A stretch of 64,000 nt of DNA from JAUIAI01 sp041396585 (GCA_041396585.1 JAWKYG010000011.1:1-64000), one strand, 5' to 3'; numbered from the stretch's first letter, positions 53,003 to 63,611 are shown. Program-made: numbers and translations. The notes: generated by a model not told the origin, from the sequence alone.

Positions 53003-54143
53003 AGCCTTCCCAGAGGATGCTGCGGTCCACTTGCCGGATGTCGGTGCGCCCGCAAAAGGCCATCGAGGTGTCCAACTCCTTGTAGAGGATCTCGAGGCAA
53101 CGGGTCACGCCTGCTTCACCCATCGCACCGAGCCCGTACAGGAACGGGCGGCCGATATAGGTGCCCTTGGCGCCGAGCGCCATCGCGCGCAGCACATCCT
53201 GGCCACCGCGGATGCCGCCGTCCAGATGCACCTCGATCCGCTCGCCCACGGCCTGCACGATCGAGGGCAGGGCGGCGATGCTCGAGGGTGCGCCATCGAG
53301 CTGGCGGCCGCCGTGGTTGGAGACGATGATCGCCTCGGCGCCGGTGTCGATCGCGCGCCGCGCATCGTCGGGGTCGAGAATGCCCTTGAGGATGATCTTG
53401 CCGCCCCAGAGGTCGCGAATCCACTGCAGATCATCCCAGGTGAGGCGGGGGTCGAACTGCTGGGCCGTCCAGTCGGACAGCGACGCCATGTTGGTCACAC
53501 CCTTCACATGGCCGACGATGTTGCGAAACTCGCGCCGCTGGGTCTGCAGCATGCCCATGCACCAGCGCGGCTTGGTGGCCATGTTCAGCAGGTTTTTCAG
53601 CGTGAGCTTGGGCGGGGCCGACAGGCCGTTGTAGATGTCCTTGTGGCGCTGGCCGAGTGCCTGCAGATCGAGGGTGACCACCAGCGCCGCGCAGTTGGCC
53701 TTCTTAGCGCGTTCGATCAGGCTGGCCATGAAGTCGCGGTCGCGCATCACATAGAGCTGGAACCAGAACGGCTTGCTGGTCACCTGCGCAACATCCTCGA
53801 TCGAGCAGATGCTCATCGTGGACAGCGTGAACGGAATCCCGAAACGCTCGGCCGCGCGCGCCGCGAGCATCTCGCCGTCGGCGTGCTGCATGCCCGTGAG
53901 GCCCGTGGGCGCGATCGCCACCGGCATCTTCACTTTCTGGCCGACCATCTCGGTTTCCAGTGAGCGATGCTCGAAATTCACCGCCACGCGCTGGCGGAAC
54001 TTGATCTGGTGAAAATCGCTCTGGTTGGCCCGGTAGGTGCTTTCGGTCCAGGAGCCGGAATCGGCATAGTCATAGAACATCTTCGGCACCCGGCGCTGGG
54101 CCAGGATGCGCAGGTCTTCGATACAGGCGATCGGTCGTGCCAC
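53001..54143 (-). CDS. FMN-dependent alpha-hydroxy acid dehydrogenase (LldD-like)
   Basis: A 380-residue TIM-barrel flavoenzyme of the L-lactate/glycolate oxidase family: MFYDYADSGSWTE, MPVAIAPTGLTGMQHADGE, FWFQLYVMRDRDF, then the catalytic motif SNHGGRQLDGAPS (active histidine, followed by R and D) and VHLDGGIRGGQDVLRAMALG for the phosphate. It oxidises a 2-hydroxy acid, passing electrons to a quinone or cytochrome. The GTG start at 54143 has GGAG six bases upstream and reads MARPIACIEDL. The acyl-CoA synthetase gene ends 12 bases before it, so they form an operon. Confidence 0.9.
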   Translation of the reverse strand: MARPIACIEDLRILAQRRVPKMFYDYADSGSWTESTYRANQSDFHQIKFRQRVAVNFEHRSLETEMVGQKVKMPVAIAPTGLTGMQHADGEMLAARAAERFGIPFTLSTMSICSIEDVAQVTSKPFWFQLYVMRDRDFMASLIERAKKANCAALVVTLDLQALGQRHKDIYNGLSAPPKLTLKNLLNMATKPRWCMGMLQTQRREFRNIVGHVKGVTNMASLSDWTAQQFDPRLTWDDLQWIRDLWGGKIILKGILDPDDARRAIDTGAEAIIVSNHGGRQLDGAPSSIAALPSIVQAVGERIEVHLDGGIRGGQDVLRAMALGAKGTYIGRPFLYGLGAMGEAGVTRCLEILYKELDTSMAFCGRTDIRQVDRSILWEG

Positions 54144-54155
54144 GGGGATCTCCGT

Positions 54156-55688
54156 CTAATGTGCGTTCTGAATATAGCGCTCGCGCAGGCCACGCTTGTA
54201 GAGCTTGCCGTTGGGCAGCCTGGGCAGCGCCGGATCGAAGTCGATCGTGCGCGGGCATTTCACATGCGAGATGTGCTCACGGCAGAACGCAATCAGCGCC
54301 TCGGCCAGCGCCGGGCTCGCTTCGGCAGGGTTCATCAGTTGCACCACCGCATGCACGCGTTCGCCCATTTCCTCGTCGGGCAGGCCGAACACCGCGACAT
54401 CGGCGACCTTCGGATGGGTGACCAGCAGATTCTCGGCTTCCTGCGGATAGATGTTCACGCCGCCGGAGATGATCATGAAGGCCTTGCGATCGGTGAGGTA
54501 CAGATAGCCTTCGTCATCGACATGGCCGATGTCGCCGAGCGTGGACCAGCCCTTGGCATTGTGCGAGGAGGCGGTTTTGGCATCGTCCTGGTGGTAGCGG
54601 AAGTCGCGTCCACCGCTGAACCAGACGGTGCCCGTCTCTCCCACCGGCAGCTCATTGCCATCGTCATCACAGATGTGAAGCTGGCCGATGGCTGCGCGCC
54701 CGACCGTGCCCGGGTGGGTCAGCCAGTCATGCGAGTTCACCATCGTCATGCCGTTGCCCTCGGTGCCTGCGTAGTACTCCCAGAGAATCGGCCCCCACCA
54801 GTCGATCATCTGTTTCTTTACCGGGACGGGGCAGGGAGCTGCCGCATGCACCACGCAGCGTAGGCTGGATGTGTCATAACGGGCGCGGGCCTCGGGCGGC
54901 AGCTTGAGCAGGCGCACGAACATGGTCGGCACGGTCTGCGTGTGGGTGATCCGGTATTTCTCGATCAACTCGAGAAATCGCTCTGGGTCAAAGCGCTCCA
55001 TGATGATGCAGGTACCACCGAGGCGCATCACCGTCATGTTGTAGCGCAGGGGCGCGGCGTGGTAGAGCGGCGCAGGCGACAGGTAAACCGTGTTGGCGTT
55101 GATCTCATAGAGTTTTCGACTCACCTCCAGCAGCGGATTGGTAGTCTCGATCGGCTGCGGTTCGAGTTCGGCCAGAACGCCCTTGGGCCGGCCGGTGGTG
55201 CCCGATGAATAGAGCATGTCCTGGCCGGCGGTCTCGTCGGCGATCGGGGTCTGCGGCATGCCCGCCAATGCATCCTCGAAGGACTCGAAGCCGTCGATCG
55301 TGCCATCGACCATGTAGGCCTTCGTGCAGCGTGCGGGCTTGTTCGGCAGAACCTTGTTGGCCAGCTCGGCGAGCCGGTGCGAGGTGATCAGCACCTTGGC
55401 CTCGCAGTTATCCAGGATGTAGCTGGCGTCATCGGGGCCCAGATGGGTGCTGATCGCGGTGAAGATGATGCCGGCCCGCTGCGCGCCCCAGCAGATCTCG
55501 TAGAAGCGGCTCTGGTTCTCCATCAGGATCGCGATGTGATCGCCGACACCCACGCCGAGGCTGCGCATCAGATGCGCCACCTGGTTCGAGCGCGCTTCGA
55601 GCCTGGCATAGGTGGTGACCTCACCGCTGTTGGCCATGATGTAGGCGGGTTTGTCCGGCGTGGTCTTGGCGTGCTGGCACGGATGCAT
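54156..55688 (-). CDS. AMP-dependent acyl-CoA synthetase
   Basis: A 510-residue adenylate-forming ligase: LYSSGTTGRPKGVLAEL (P-loop), WEYYAGTEGNGMT (A5), GWSTLGDIGHVDDEGYLYLT (A7/A8 region), RKAFMIISGGVNIYPQEAEN and the C-terminal catalytic lysine in PRLPNGKLYKRGL. The TEGNG variant of the A5 motif is typical of a subgroup of fatty-acid or steroid-side-chain CoA ligases. ATG 55688 is preceded by AGAGG. It is followed by the FMN-dependent hydroxy-acid dehydrogenase, which suggests catabolism of a hydroxylated acid; the substrate is not determinable. Confidence 0.9.
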   Translation of the reverse strand: MHPCQHAKTTPDKPAYIMANSGEVTTYARLEARSNQVAHLMRSLGVGVGDHIAILMENQSRFYEICWGAQRAGIIFTAISTHLGPDDASYILDNCEAKVLITSHRLAELANKVLPNKPARCTKAYMVDGTIDGFESFEDALAGMPQTPIADETAGQDMLYSSGTTGRPKGVLAELEPQPIETTNPLLEVSRKLYEINANTVYLSPAPLYHAAPLRYNMTVMRLGGTCIIMERFDPERFLELIEKYRITHTQTVPTMFVRLLKLPPEARARYDTSSLRCVVHAAAPCPVPVKKQMIDWWGPILWEYYAGTEGNGMTMVNSHDWLTHPGTVGRAAIGQLHICDDDGNELPVGETGTVWFSGGRDFRYHQDDAKTASSHNAKGWSTLGDIGHVDDEGYLYLTDRKAFMIISGGVNIYPQEAENLLVTHPKVADVAVFGLPDEEMGERVHAVVQLMNPAEASPALAEALIAFCREHISHVKCPRTIDFDPALPRLPNGKLYKRGLRERYIQNAH

Positions 55689-55808
55689 CAGTTGTTCCTC
55701 TGTCTCCGATTTGTGGCGTTGACAAAAAAGCCACGAAATTCAGTTGATTAACGATTAATCTTGAAGTGATTCTGGCACCGTGCCTGGCAACTACGGACAA
55801 TCGAAGCC

Positions 55809-57545
55809 ATGAAGCCGACCCTGATTCGATCCCTGCTGGTGCTCGTGCTGCTCGCCGTGCAGCTCGCGACGGTCGTGATTGTCGTGCTCGGCATGCGTCA
55901 GCAGACAAACGAGCAGTTTAGCCAGAATGCGCAGGCGACTCTCGAGCGCCTGGCTGAAACCGTGTCGGATCGCACGCAGCGCTACCTGGCGCCGGCCGAG
56001 GCCGCGTTGCGAGTTGCTGAGCGCCTTGTCCGGGTCGGCGTCATCGACGGGCGCGATGATGATGCGCTGATTCACTATTTCCTGGCCGAGTTGCGTGCGC
56101 ACCGAAGCCTGCAGCAGATGTATCTGGCCCGTGCCGACGGCAGTTCGGTGCTGCTGCACCGCCATGGCGAGGGCTATCGATCCCTGCGCCGGCTGCTCGA
56201 GAACGGGCGCCTGGTGCGCCAGCTTGCCGATCGCGATGTCGAAGGTCGCGTGCTGCGTGAGTGGCGTGACGCCGCGCCGGCGCTCGATCTGCGCCGCCAG
56301 AGCGCCTATGAGCGTGCGCGGCTCAGCGGCTCCATCATCTGGCTGGACGCCCGTGTGCGCCAGGAACGGCAGGGGCCGGTGATCGAGGCCGCCCAGGCGC
56401 TGCATGCCCGCAATGGCACCGATGCCGGGGTGATCGGGGTCGAGGTCGACATCGTTCCGCTGCATGCGTTCATCAGCGGCGTCCCGATGGCCGCCAACAG
56501 CTCGGCCGCGATCGTCGATGGTCGTGGCCGCACCGTGGCCTTCTCCAATCCCGAGCGCCTGAACGCGATGGCCGGCGGCGCCGCTCTGCCGCGCGTGGAA
56601 GCCGTCGTCGATCGCCCCTTGCGCGGCCTGCTGGAGGCCGATCAGCGCGCGCCGAGCGCCGAACCCGTCGCCGGCTTCCGGCGTTATCAGGTGGATGATG
56701 CGGAGCACTACGGGCTGCGCCAGCCCTTTGCCACCGCCCAGCCGGGGCTCGATTGGTGGTTGGTCGCGCAGGCGCCGGCCGATGAATTCAGCGGCGGTCT
56801 GCGCACCCTGTTCCAGCAAAAGCTACGCACCTTGATCGCGGCTGTGCTGATCCCGGCGATTATCGCGGTGCTGGCGGTGTTCGGTCTGACCGAGCCGGTA
56901 TATCGGCTGCACGAGGATGCGACCACCGATTCCCTGACCGGCTGTCTGAACCGCGAGGAGTTCCGCCGCCGGCTCGAGGGCATGTTGCGCAACCGGCGCG
57001 AGATGGAATACGTCGATCGGGTGGTGGTCGTCACCTTCGATCTGGACGGCTTCAAGGGGATCAATGATCGCTTCGGTCATGATGCCGGCGATCAGGTCCT
57101 GAAGGCCTTTGCTCAGAGGCTGCGCGAGCGGGTCCGACAGGACGACCTCCTTGGCAGGCTCGGTGGCGACGAGTTCGCGCTGGCGATGCGGGTCGATCGC
57201 GCGGTCGATGTCGACACCATGGTCAACGGCGTGCGTCGCGCGCTGGTGTCGCGGCCCTTCGAGACCTCCGGTGGGCGTCGCTTGCTGGGCGTGACCGCCG
57301 GCGTGGCCTGCGTGGAAACCGGTGAGAGCCCGGAGCATGTGCTGGCCCGCGCGGATCAGGCGCTGATCACTGGCAAGGCGCGTCGCAAGAACCGGGTCTA
57401 TACCGCGTCGCCAACCCAGGCCAACTGGCCCAATACGCGGATCGGCGCCGCCGCGGCGCCGAGCATGGCACGCCATGTGCCCGAAGGAAGTCCGGCGGCC
57501 AAGACCGATGCGCCCGCGCGCCAGGACGGATTTCTGCAGATCTGA
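55809..57545 (+). CDS. Membrane-bound diguanylate cyclase
   Basis: A 578-residue protein. A helix near 7-29 (LLVLVLLAVQLATVVIVVLG), a periplasmic sensor of about 300 residues of the dCACHE-like size class, a second helix near 340-362 (LIAAVLIPAIIAVLAVFGL), then a GGDEF domain: DSLTGCLNREEF, FDLDGFKGINDRFGHDAGD and the intact active site GGDEF at 452-456. The inhibitory I-site RxxD is R443-D446, five residues before it. It should make cyclic di-GMP from two GTP and be product-inhibited. The signal is unknown. A degenerate GGDEF protein is encoded convergently next to it. Confidence 0.92.
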   Translation: MKPTLIRSLLVLVLLAVQLATVVIVVLGMRQQTNEQFSQNAQATLERLAETVSDRTQRYLAPAEAALRVAERLVRVGVIDGRDDDALIHYFLAELRAHRSLQQMYLARADGSSVLLHRHGEGYRSLRRLLENGRLVRQLADRDVEGRVLREWRDAAPALDLRRQSAYERARLSGSIIWLDARVRQERQGPVIEAAQALHARNGTDAGVIGVEVDIVPLHAFISGVPMAANSSAAIVDGRGRTVAFSNPERLNAMAGGAALPRVEAVVDRPLRGLLEADQRAPSAEPVAGFRRYQVDDAEHYGLRQPFATAQPGLDWWLVAQAPADEFSGGLRTLFQQKLRTLIAAVLIPAIIAVLAVFGLTEPVYRLHEDATTDSLTGCLNREEFRRRLEGMLRNRREMEYVDRVVVVTFDLDGFKGINDRFGHDAGDQVLKAFAQRLRERVRQDDLLGRLGGDEFALAMRVDRAVDVDTMVNGVRRALVSRPFETSGGRRLLGVTAGVACVETGESPEHVLARADQALITGKARRKNRVYTASPTQANWPNTRIGAAAAPSMARHVPEGSPAAKTDAPARQDGFLQI

Positions 57546-57609
57546 TGCCCGAAGCGGGCCGGCCAGGCGGTTGTCGATATCCGGCGCCGGCGGCCGGCAC
57601 CCATGATGA

Positions 57610-58248
57610 TCAGGGCGCGTGCTCGATCGCGGCGCCACCGCCCATCATGACCCGTTGCAGCGCGCGGCAGAGTCGGCCGACGATGGCCTCGGGCAGATCA
57701 TCCTCGCGGATCTCGGTGACCGCGGCGGAGAATCCCACCGCGAACCGGCTCTCGCCCAATTGAATCCGCCCGGCATCGTCGCGCAGCGCCTCGAAGCTGT
57801 CGGCGGCCTCTTGCGCGGGGCGATCCTCGAACAGGACCAGCAGCATTTCCTCGTCGATCAGGCCGGCGGCGGTGGCGTTGCGCACCCGGGCGGCAACCCG
57901 CGTATAGGCTTCGTCGCGGACCCGCGTGGCGATGGTCTGGCCGCGCTCACGGCCCAGCGGTGCGAGACCGTCCACCGAGACCAGCAGGGCACTGGCGGAG
58001 CCGGCGGGGCCGCGTGAGCAGCGCTCGTGCAACGCACCGAGAATGCCACGCCGATCACCGAGCATGAGGGCCGTGACCGGCGGTTCTTCGGTGGTTTGAT
58101 CACCCCATTCGAACACCAGATCGTCTCTGTCGTCCTCGTCAGGGCGGGCGGGAAGGTGCTGGGCTGTTGGCAGCGTACTCGGATTGAGACTCGCGGCTCG
58201 GCGGTCGTTGTGGTCCGGCATGGCGGCGTAGATCCTGGGCTGAGGCAT
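57610..58248 (-). CDS. Degenerate GGDEF-domain protein
   Basis: A 212-residue soluble protein. After a disordered acidic leader (PARPDEDDRDDLVFEWGDQ), residues 62-205 follow the GGDEF fold: ALLVSVDGLAPLGRERGQTI stands where the DID.FK.IND segment would be, and LIDEEMLLVLFEDRP where GGDEF would be, then the end-of-domain ALQRVMM helix. The catalytic signature and I-site are lost, so it cannot be a cyclase but could bind GTP or c-di-GMP or act as a partner. ATG 58248 has AGGGA four bases upstream. It is convergent with the active cyclase. Confidence 0.7.
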   Translation of the reverse strand: MPQPRIYAAMPDHNDRRAASLNPSTLPTAQHLPARPDEDDRDDLVFEWGDQTTEEPPVTALMLGDRRGILGALHERCSRGPAGSASALLVSVDGLAPLGRERGQTIATRVRDEAYTRVAARVRNATAAGLIDEEMLLVLFEDRPAQEAADSFEALRDDAGRIQLGESRFAVGFSAAVTEIREDDLPEAIVGRLCRALQRVMMGGGAAIEHAP

Positions 58249-58443
58249 GCGATCCCTCACGCGGGCGCGGGGGTTTGGGCCTGCGCATGCGCCGGGATCG
58301 CGGCCCGTGGATGCGCCAGGTACGCGAGTTATACCCTTTCAGGGGTAGGAATTCTTCCTCTGGCCAGTCGGTGGCAGCCTGCAAAAGACGAGTGGCAAGC
58401 CGATACGGGTATCGGCCCAGATTGCCGCCCTGGCGCCGAACGG

Positions 58444-58731
58444 TCAGTGGATCATGGCCGATGCGTGATCGAACATCCGGCTCGTGCGCTGCAGTACGCG
58501 CACGATCTCGCCCGAGCTTGCCTGCTCGGTCAGCACCCACTCGAGGCTGTGGCGGATCGCATCCAGAAATGCCTGGGTGTCGCGATCCTGCCGGTGTATC
58601 TCCCGGGCCAGGCGGTCGATGTGGCTCAGGGTTTCGATGCAGGCCGCAATGGCCCGCTCATGCCAGCCTGGGTCGTCGCCCGACAGGGGTTCGGCAAGCT
58701 GTCGCAGAGGCAGGAGAGGATCGGTCATCAT
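58444..58731 (-). CDS. Small helical protein of unknown function
   Basis: A 95-residue, acidic, all-helical protein (AIAACIETLSHIDRLAREIH, DTQAFLDAIRHSLEWVL, SGEIVRVLQRTSRMFDHASA). The start is uncertain: ATG 58731 or 58728 both lack a convincing ribosome-binding site. It was kept because the helix pattern is regular and codon use is like its neighbours. It may be co-transcribed with the degenerate GGDEF gene, which begins 195 bases downstream. Confidence 0.45.
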   Translation of the reverse strand: MMTDPLLPLRQLAEPLSGDDPGWHERAIAACIETLSHIDRLAREIHRQDRDTQAFLDAIRHSLEWVLTEQASSGEIVRVLQRTSRMFDHASAMIH

Positions 58732-58928
58732 GGGGAGCGACTTTACCTTCGCATGTGCCGCCCGATCGTGACCAAGCTCACGATGGCGGCGCACAAATGG
58801 TGTCGCATTGTGAGCGATGCCCGCAGACCGGCCCTTGATCCCGGGCGGCGCGCAAGGATCATGGCGCACGGCAGGCTTCTTTATGATTACGGACCACGCC
58901 GTACCCCGCCCGCCCAGGAGACCCGAAG

Positions 58929-60095
<1,167 letters not shown>

Positions 60096-60164
60096 GAGCG
60101 TCGGTCACGGCGAGCCACATCGTCCATTGGCGCTCGCACGAGGATCGAGCCTCTCGCAGTGCCA

Positions 60165-60190
60165 GGCGCGCCCGGGTGACCGGGCGCGCC
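60165..60190. terminator. Perfect 11-bp hairpin with GTGA loop
   Basis: GGCGCGCCCGG-GTGA-CCGGGCGCGCC forms a perfect 11-bp GC stem with a four-base loop. It lies between the amidohydrolase stop (60095) and the convergent regulator stop (60194), consistent with a shared terminator. No T-tract on either strand. Confidence 0.7.
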
Positions 60191-60193
60191 GGA

Positions 60194-61027
60194 TCACATC
60201 GGTTTGAACAGATGGCTGTAGAGCCGGCTGACGATCGGCCGGGCCTGCAGGCCATCGATCTCCAGTCGCAGGCGCCCGTTCTCCTCGCGCTCGGCGGCCC
60301 GGACATGGTCGAGATTGACGATGCTGCCGCGATGAATCTGGCAGAAGCGATCGGGATCGAGTCGCGCAAGCAATTCGCGCAGTGGTTCCCGGATCAGGGC
60401 CTCGCCCTGCTCGTGGTAGACGATCACATACTTGTCGGCCGCCTCGAACAGCCGCACCGAGTCGATCGGGATCATCACCACCCGGTTGCCGACGCTGGCC
60501 TGGATCGTGCGTAGCGGCGGCACCGATACCACCGGCGCCGGCGCACCGGCCGCGGCGGCGCGCTCATGCGCGAGTAGCGCCTGCACCTGGCGCGTCAGCG
60601 TGTCGATCGGGCTGGTCTGCGGCACGGCAGTCTGCTCGCGCTCTGCAAGCCGGCTGCGCAGGCGTTCGATGCAGCGGGCCAGGCGTTTGTCGTCCACCGG
60701 CTTGAGCAGATAGTCGACCGCGGCCGCCTCGAATGCGGCCAGTGCATGTTCATCGTAGGCCGTCACGAAGACCACCAACGGTGCCGGCCGTCCGCCGTCC
60801 TGCCAGTCCTCGGCCAGGGTTCTCGCGACCTCCAGGCCGTCCGCGCCAGGCATGCGGATATCGAGGAAAGCGATGTCGGCGCCGGGATCGCTCAGCGCGG
60901 CCAGCGCACTCAGGCCGTTGCCGGCCGGCGGCAGCAGGCGCAGTTCGGGCCACTGCTGGGCAAGCATGCGCGCGAGCGAGCGCGCCAGCAGCGGTTCGTC
61001 ATCGGCGATCAGCGCGGTGAGGCTCAT
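60194..61027 (-). CDS. LytTR-family response regulator (AlgR-like)
   Basis: A 277-residue regulator. The receiver has the acidic pair in LIADDEPLLARS, phospho-acceptor D in IAFLDIRMPGADG, T in VFVTAYDE and K in YLLKPVDDKRL. The LytTR DNA-binding domain follows after a Pro/Ala linker (SVGNRVVMIPIDSVRLFEAA, FCQIHRGSIVNLDHV). It overlaps the upstream sensor gene by four bases (ATGA). AlgR-like regulators control surface structures and exopolysaccharide in gammaproteobacteria; here it sits with a carotenoid-oxygenase gene, so its target is unclear. Confidence 0.9.
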   Translation of the reverse strand: MSLTALIADDEPLLARSLARMLAQQWPELRLLPPAGNGLSALAALSDPGADIAFLDIRMPGADGLEVARTLAEDWQDGGRPAPLVVFVTAYDEHALAAFEAAAVDYLLKPVDDKRLARCIERLRSRLAEREQTAVPQTSPIDTLTRQVQALLAHERAAAAGAPAPVVSVPPLRTIQASVGNRVVMIPIDSVRLFEAADKYVIVYHEQGEALIREPLRELLARLDPDRFCQIHRGSIVNLDHVRAAEREENGRLRLEIDGLQARPIVSRLYSHLFKPM

Positions 61028-62103
61028 GATGTCTTCCTGGGTGGGCCGGAGGGGATGCGGATCACGGCCCGGGTGCCGCCGCCGGCATCGGCCGGCCCGA
61101 TCTCCAGCGCGGCGGCGGGCCCGTAGGTGCTGGCCAGGCGCTCGCGGATTGCCGCCAGCCCGAAGCCGGTGCCGGCTTGCGTGGGCCGGCGGGCCGGCGT
61201 CGCGAAACCGACCCCGGTGTCGGTGACCGTCATCAGGATCGTGTCGCCCGCGCGTGCCGCCTGCACGCTGAGTTCACCGCCCTCGATCGCCGGCTCCAGG
61301 CCATGGCGGATCGCATTCTCGACCAGCGGCTGCAGCAGCAGCGAGGGGATCGGCTGCCCGCGCAGCGCCTCGGGCAGATCGAAGTGTGTGGTGAGCCGGT
61401 CGCCCATGCGCACCCGCATCAGGGCCAGATAATGCTCCAGCAGTTCGAACTCGCGGGCCAGCGTGCTCATGGACTCGCGCGAACCGACCAGGGTGGCGCG
61501 CAGAAAACCGTTGAGATCATCGAGCATGCGTACTGCGGCGGCCGGATCTTCAGGGATCAAAGCGCGCAGCGTGGACAAGGTGTTGAACAACATGTGCGGC
61601 TCGATTTGTGCGCGCAGCATCGCCAGCCTGGCGCTTTCGGCCTGGCGCCCCTCTTCGGCCACCTCGGCGCGCAGCTCGGCCACCTTCTCGCGACCGTGGA
61701 AATAGAGTGTGGCCACGAAGGTGACCAGGACCGTGATGGCCACCGACGCAGGCAGCAGCCCGGCGCCCTGGGTGGCGAACAGGTTGGCCAGCGGAATACC
61801 CAGGATCAGGTGGGCGATCGATGATCCGACCACATAGGCGATGATGCCGCCCAGGGCCAGAGGGGGCGCCATCAGCCAGCGCGGCTGGATCGTATAAAAG
61901 CGCGTGCGGCGCAGCAGCACCCCCAGCAAGCCCCAGGCGGTGAGCCCGATCGCTTCGGAATGGACCAGATTGTTCAGATAGCCATAGCGCCCGAGCGCCG
62001 GTACGGTCAGCCAGAGCAGCGCGGCCACGAGCATGCAGCCGAGGGCCACCTGCGCGGCCTCGATCGACAGTGCCCGCCAGGAGACCGGGGCCGCCGTGGT
62101 CAT
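61024..62103 (-). CDS. LytS/YehU-type sensor histidine kinase
   Basis: A 359-residue membrane kinase with five to six helices in the first 155 residues (VALGCMLVAALLWLTV, LTAWGLLGVLLR, LALGGIIAYVVGSSIAHLIL, LPASVAITVLVTFVATLYF) and a His_kinase domain: phospho-accepting histidine in LRAQIEPHMLFNTLSTLRAL and an ATPase with SLLLQPLVENAIRHGLEP and DTGVGF. It partners the LytTR regulator encoded immediately downstream. It begins five bases after the carotenoid-oxygenase gene, so the three genes form an operon. The ligand is unknown. Confidence 0.9.
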   Translation of the reverse strand: MTTAAPVSWRALSIEAAQVALGCMLVAALLWLTVPALGRYGYLNNLVHSEAIGLTAWGLLGVLLRRTRFYTIQPRWLMAPPLALGGIIAYVVGSSIAHLILGIPLANLFATQGAGLLPASVAITVLVTFVATLYFHGREKVAELRAEVAEEGRQAESARLAMLRAQIEPHMLFNTLSTLRALIPEDPAAAVRMLDDLNGFLRATLVGSRESMSTLAREFELLEHYLALMRVRMGDRLTTHFDLPEALRGQPIPSLLLQPLVENAIRHGLEPAIEGGELSVQAARAGDTILMTVTDTGVGFATPARRPTQAGTGFGLAAIRERLASTYGPAAALEIGPADAGGGTRAVIRIPSGPPRKTS

Positions 62104-62108
62104 CGAGC

Positions 62109-63611
62109 TCAGCTCGCCGCCCGCCAGCGCCCGTGCAGGCCCAGCGGCAGTCCGTAAGGGAGTTCGGCCGTGGCCACCGGGCCATCGGCAAGATGGCTGG
62201 CGTCGAACACCGACAAGCGGGTGCGATGCGCGCGCCAGTCGAAAGCCGTGCCCAGCAACCAGCCCTCGCCCTCGCGGCCACCGGGGGCCGCCACGAACAG
62301 ATGTTCCTCGGCGAGCGTGTGCGCGCCATAGTCGAAGCGGGCCAGGTGACCGCGCTCATGATCGAAGTGCATCACGCTATTGAAACCGAACATCTGCCGC
62401 GCTTGTTGCTCGGTGTTGCCGAGCATATAGGTGTGGCGGTTGCGGCGGCCGGCCTGGCGCGGGTCGATGCAGGGGAATTCCGCCCCAAGCACCGGTAGAG
62501 CCTGCAGGCTGGCCGAGCCGCTGCGCAGATCGAGCACAAGCTCGGACAAGGCCTCACGGTTCGGGATCGTGACCGGCTCGCCGCGGGTTGCCTGCCCGAT
62601 CGCGGTCATCAGCGGCGCGAATGCCGGAGCGCGGGCGACGCTGATGCGCACCGTCTCGCCATCGGCATGAGCATTGCCGAAGTGAAAGGCAAAGAACGCG
62701 GGGACCTCGAAGCGATGGCTGATCTGCCAGCGTTGTTTGTCGATCAGCAGCACGATCACCGGCGCCTGATCGCGCCAGTGCAGGCGGTTCATGAATGCGG
62801 TGCCGGGGGCCGCCTGCCGGTCGTAGGCCAATGGCATCAGCACGAAGCCCAGGTGCCGCTCGGTGATCACGAAATCGTGCACCATCTCGGCCTGCGGCGC
62901 CTCGATCGCCGCGGCCCGCCGCAGCCGGCCCCGGCGATCCAGTTCATAGAGGAGCAGTTGGCCGCTGCCGCTGAGGTAGCCGAAATTCCAGATCGTGCCG
63001 TTCGTATCGATGCGCGGATGGGCCGAAAACGGCAGCCCGTCGGTGTCGCCGGAGAACACCTTGCGCTCGCGCGTCTCGAGCGTGTCCGGATCCAGCGCCC
63101 AGGACGAACCGGCCTCCCACAGCGCCAGCAACTCTTCGGCCACCGGCAGGACAGAGATGTTGGCGACATTCATCGTGTCGGCGTTGACCACGGTGCGAGA
63201 GTCGGCGACATCGGTGCCGAAGCCCGGCCACAGCAGGCGCCCGGCCGCGCGCTCGGCCCGGCGCCGATCGGTCTGCACGATGCGCGCGCGGTGCACGACC
63301 GAATCGCCGGCCAGCTGCCATGCATGCACCATACCGTCGCCGTCGAACCAGTGGCGGTAGCGCATCGTGCCGTGGGCCATGCCCGCCGGCCCGTTGCGAT
63401 ACAGCGTGCCACGCAAACCTTCGGGCAGTGGCCGGTCGAAACGCAGCCGCGTGGGCCCGAACTGCTCGGGGACCGCCTCGAAGCTGCTCGCAAATGCCTG
63501 TTGCGCGCTCGCGCCGCCGGCTGTGCGGGGCGCTGCCGCGGCCGGCACAGGCGGGATCGATACCGCCAGGCCCAGCACACCGATCGATTGGCAGAAGTCG
63601 CGTCTTTTCAT
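62109..63611 (-). CDS. Carotenoid oxygenase (RPE65/CCD) family protein with Tat-like signal
   Basis: A 500-residue non-heme iron beta-propeller oxygenase. The four iron histidines fit SAHPRID, EMVHDFVIT, FAFHFGNAH and the C-terminal GLHGRW; YRNGPAGM and WFDGDGMVHAW are also family marks. The N-terminus MKRRDFCQSIGVLGLAVSIP has a twin-arginine pattern and cleavage region PAAAA, so the folded enzyme is probably exported by Tat. It would cleave a conjugated double bond in a carotenoid, stilbene or lignin-derived compound. First in an operon with a LytS/LytTR system. Confidence 0.88.
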   Translation of the reverse strand: MKRRDFCQSIGVLGLAVSIPPVPAAAAPRTAGGASAQQAFASSFEAVPEQFGPTRLRFDRPLPEGLRGTLYRNGPAGMAHGTMRYRHWFDGDGMVHAWQLAGDSVVHRARIVQTDRRRAERAAGRLLWPGFGTDVADSRTVVNADTMNVANISVLPVAEELLALWEAGSSWALDPDTLETRERKVFSGDTDGLPFSAHPRIDTNGTIWNFGYLSGSGQLLLYELDRRGRLRRAAAIEAPQAEMVHDFVITERHLGFVLMPLAYDRQAAPGTAFMNRLHWRDQAPVIVLLIDKQRWQISHRFEVPAFFAFHFGNAHADGETVRISVARAPAFAPLMTAIGQATRGEPVTIPNREALSELVLDLRSGSASLQALPVLGAEFPCIDPRQAGRRNRHTYMLGNTEQQARQMFGFNSVMHFDHERGHLARFDYGAHTLAEEHLFVAAPGGREGEGWLLGTAFDWRAHRTRLSVFDASHLADGPVATAELPYGLPLGLHGRWRAAS

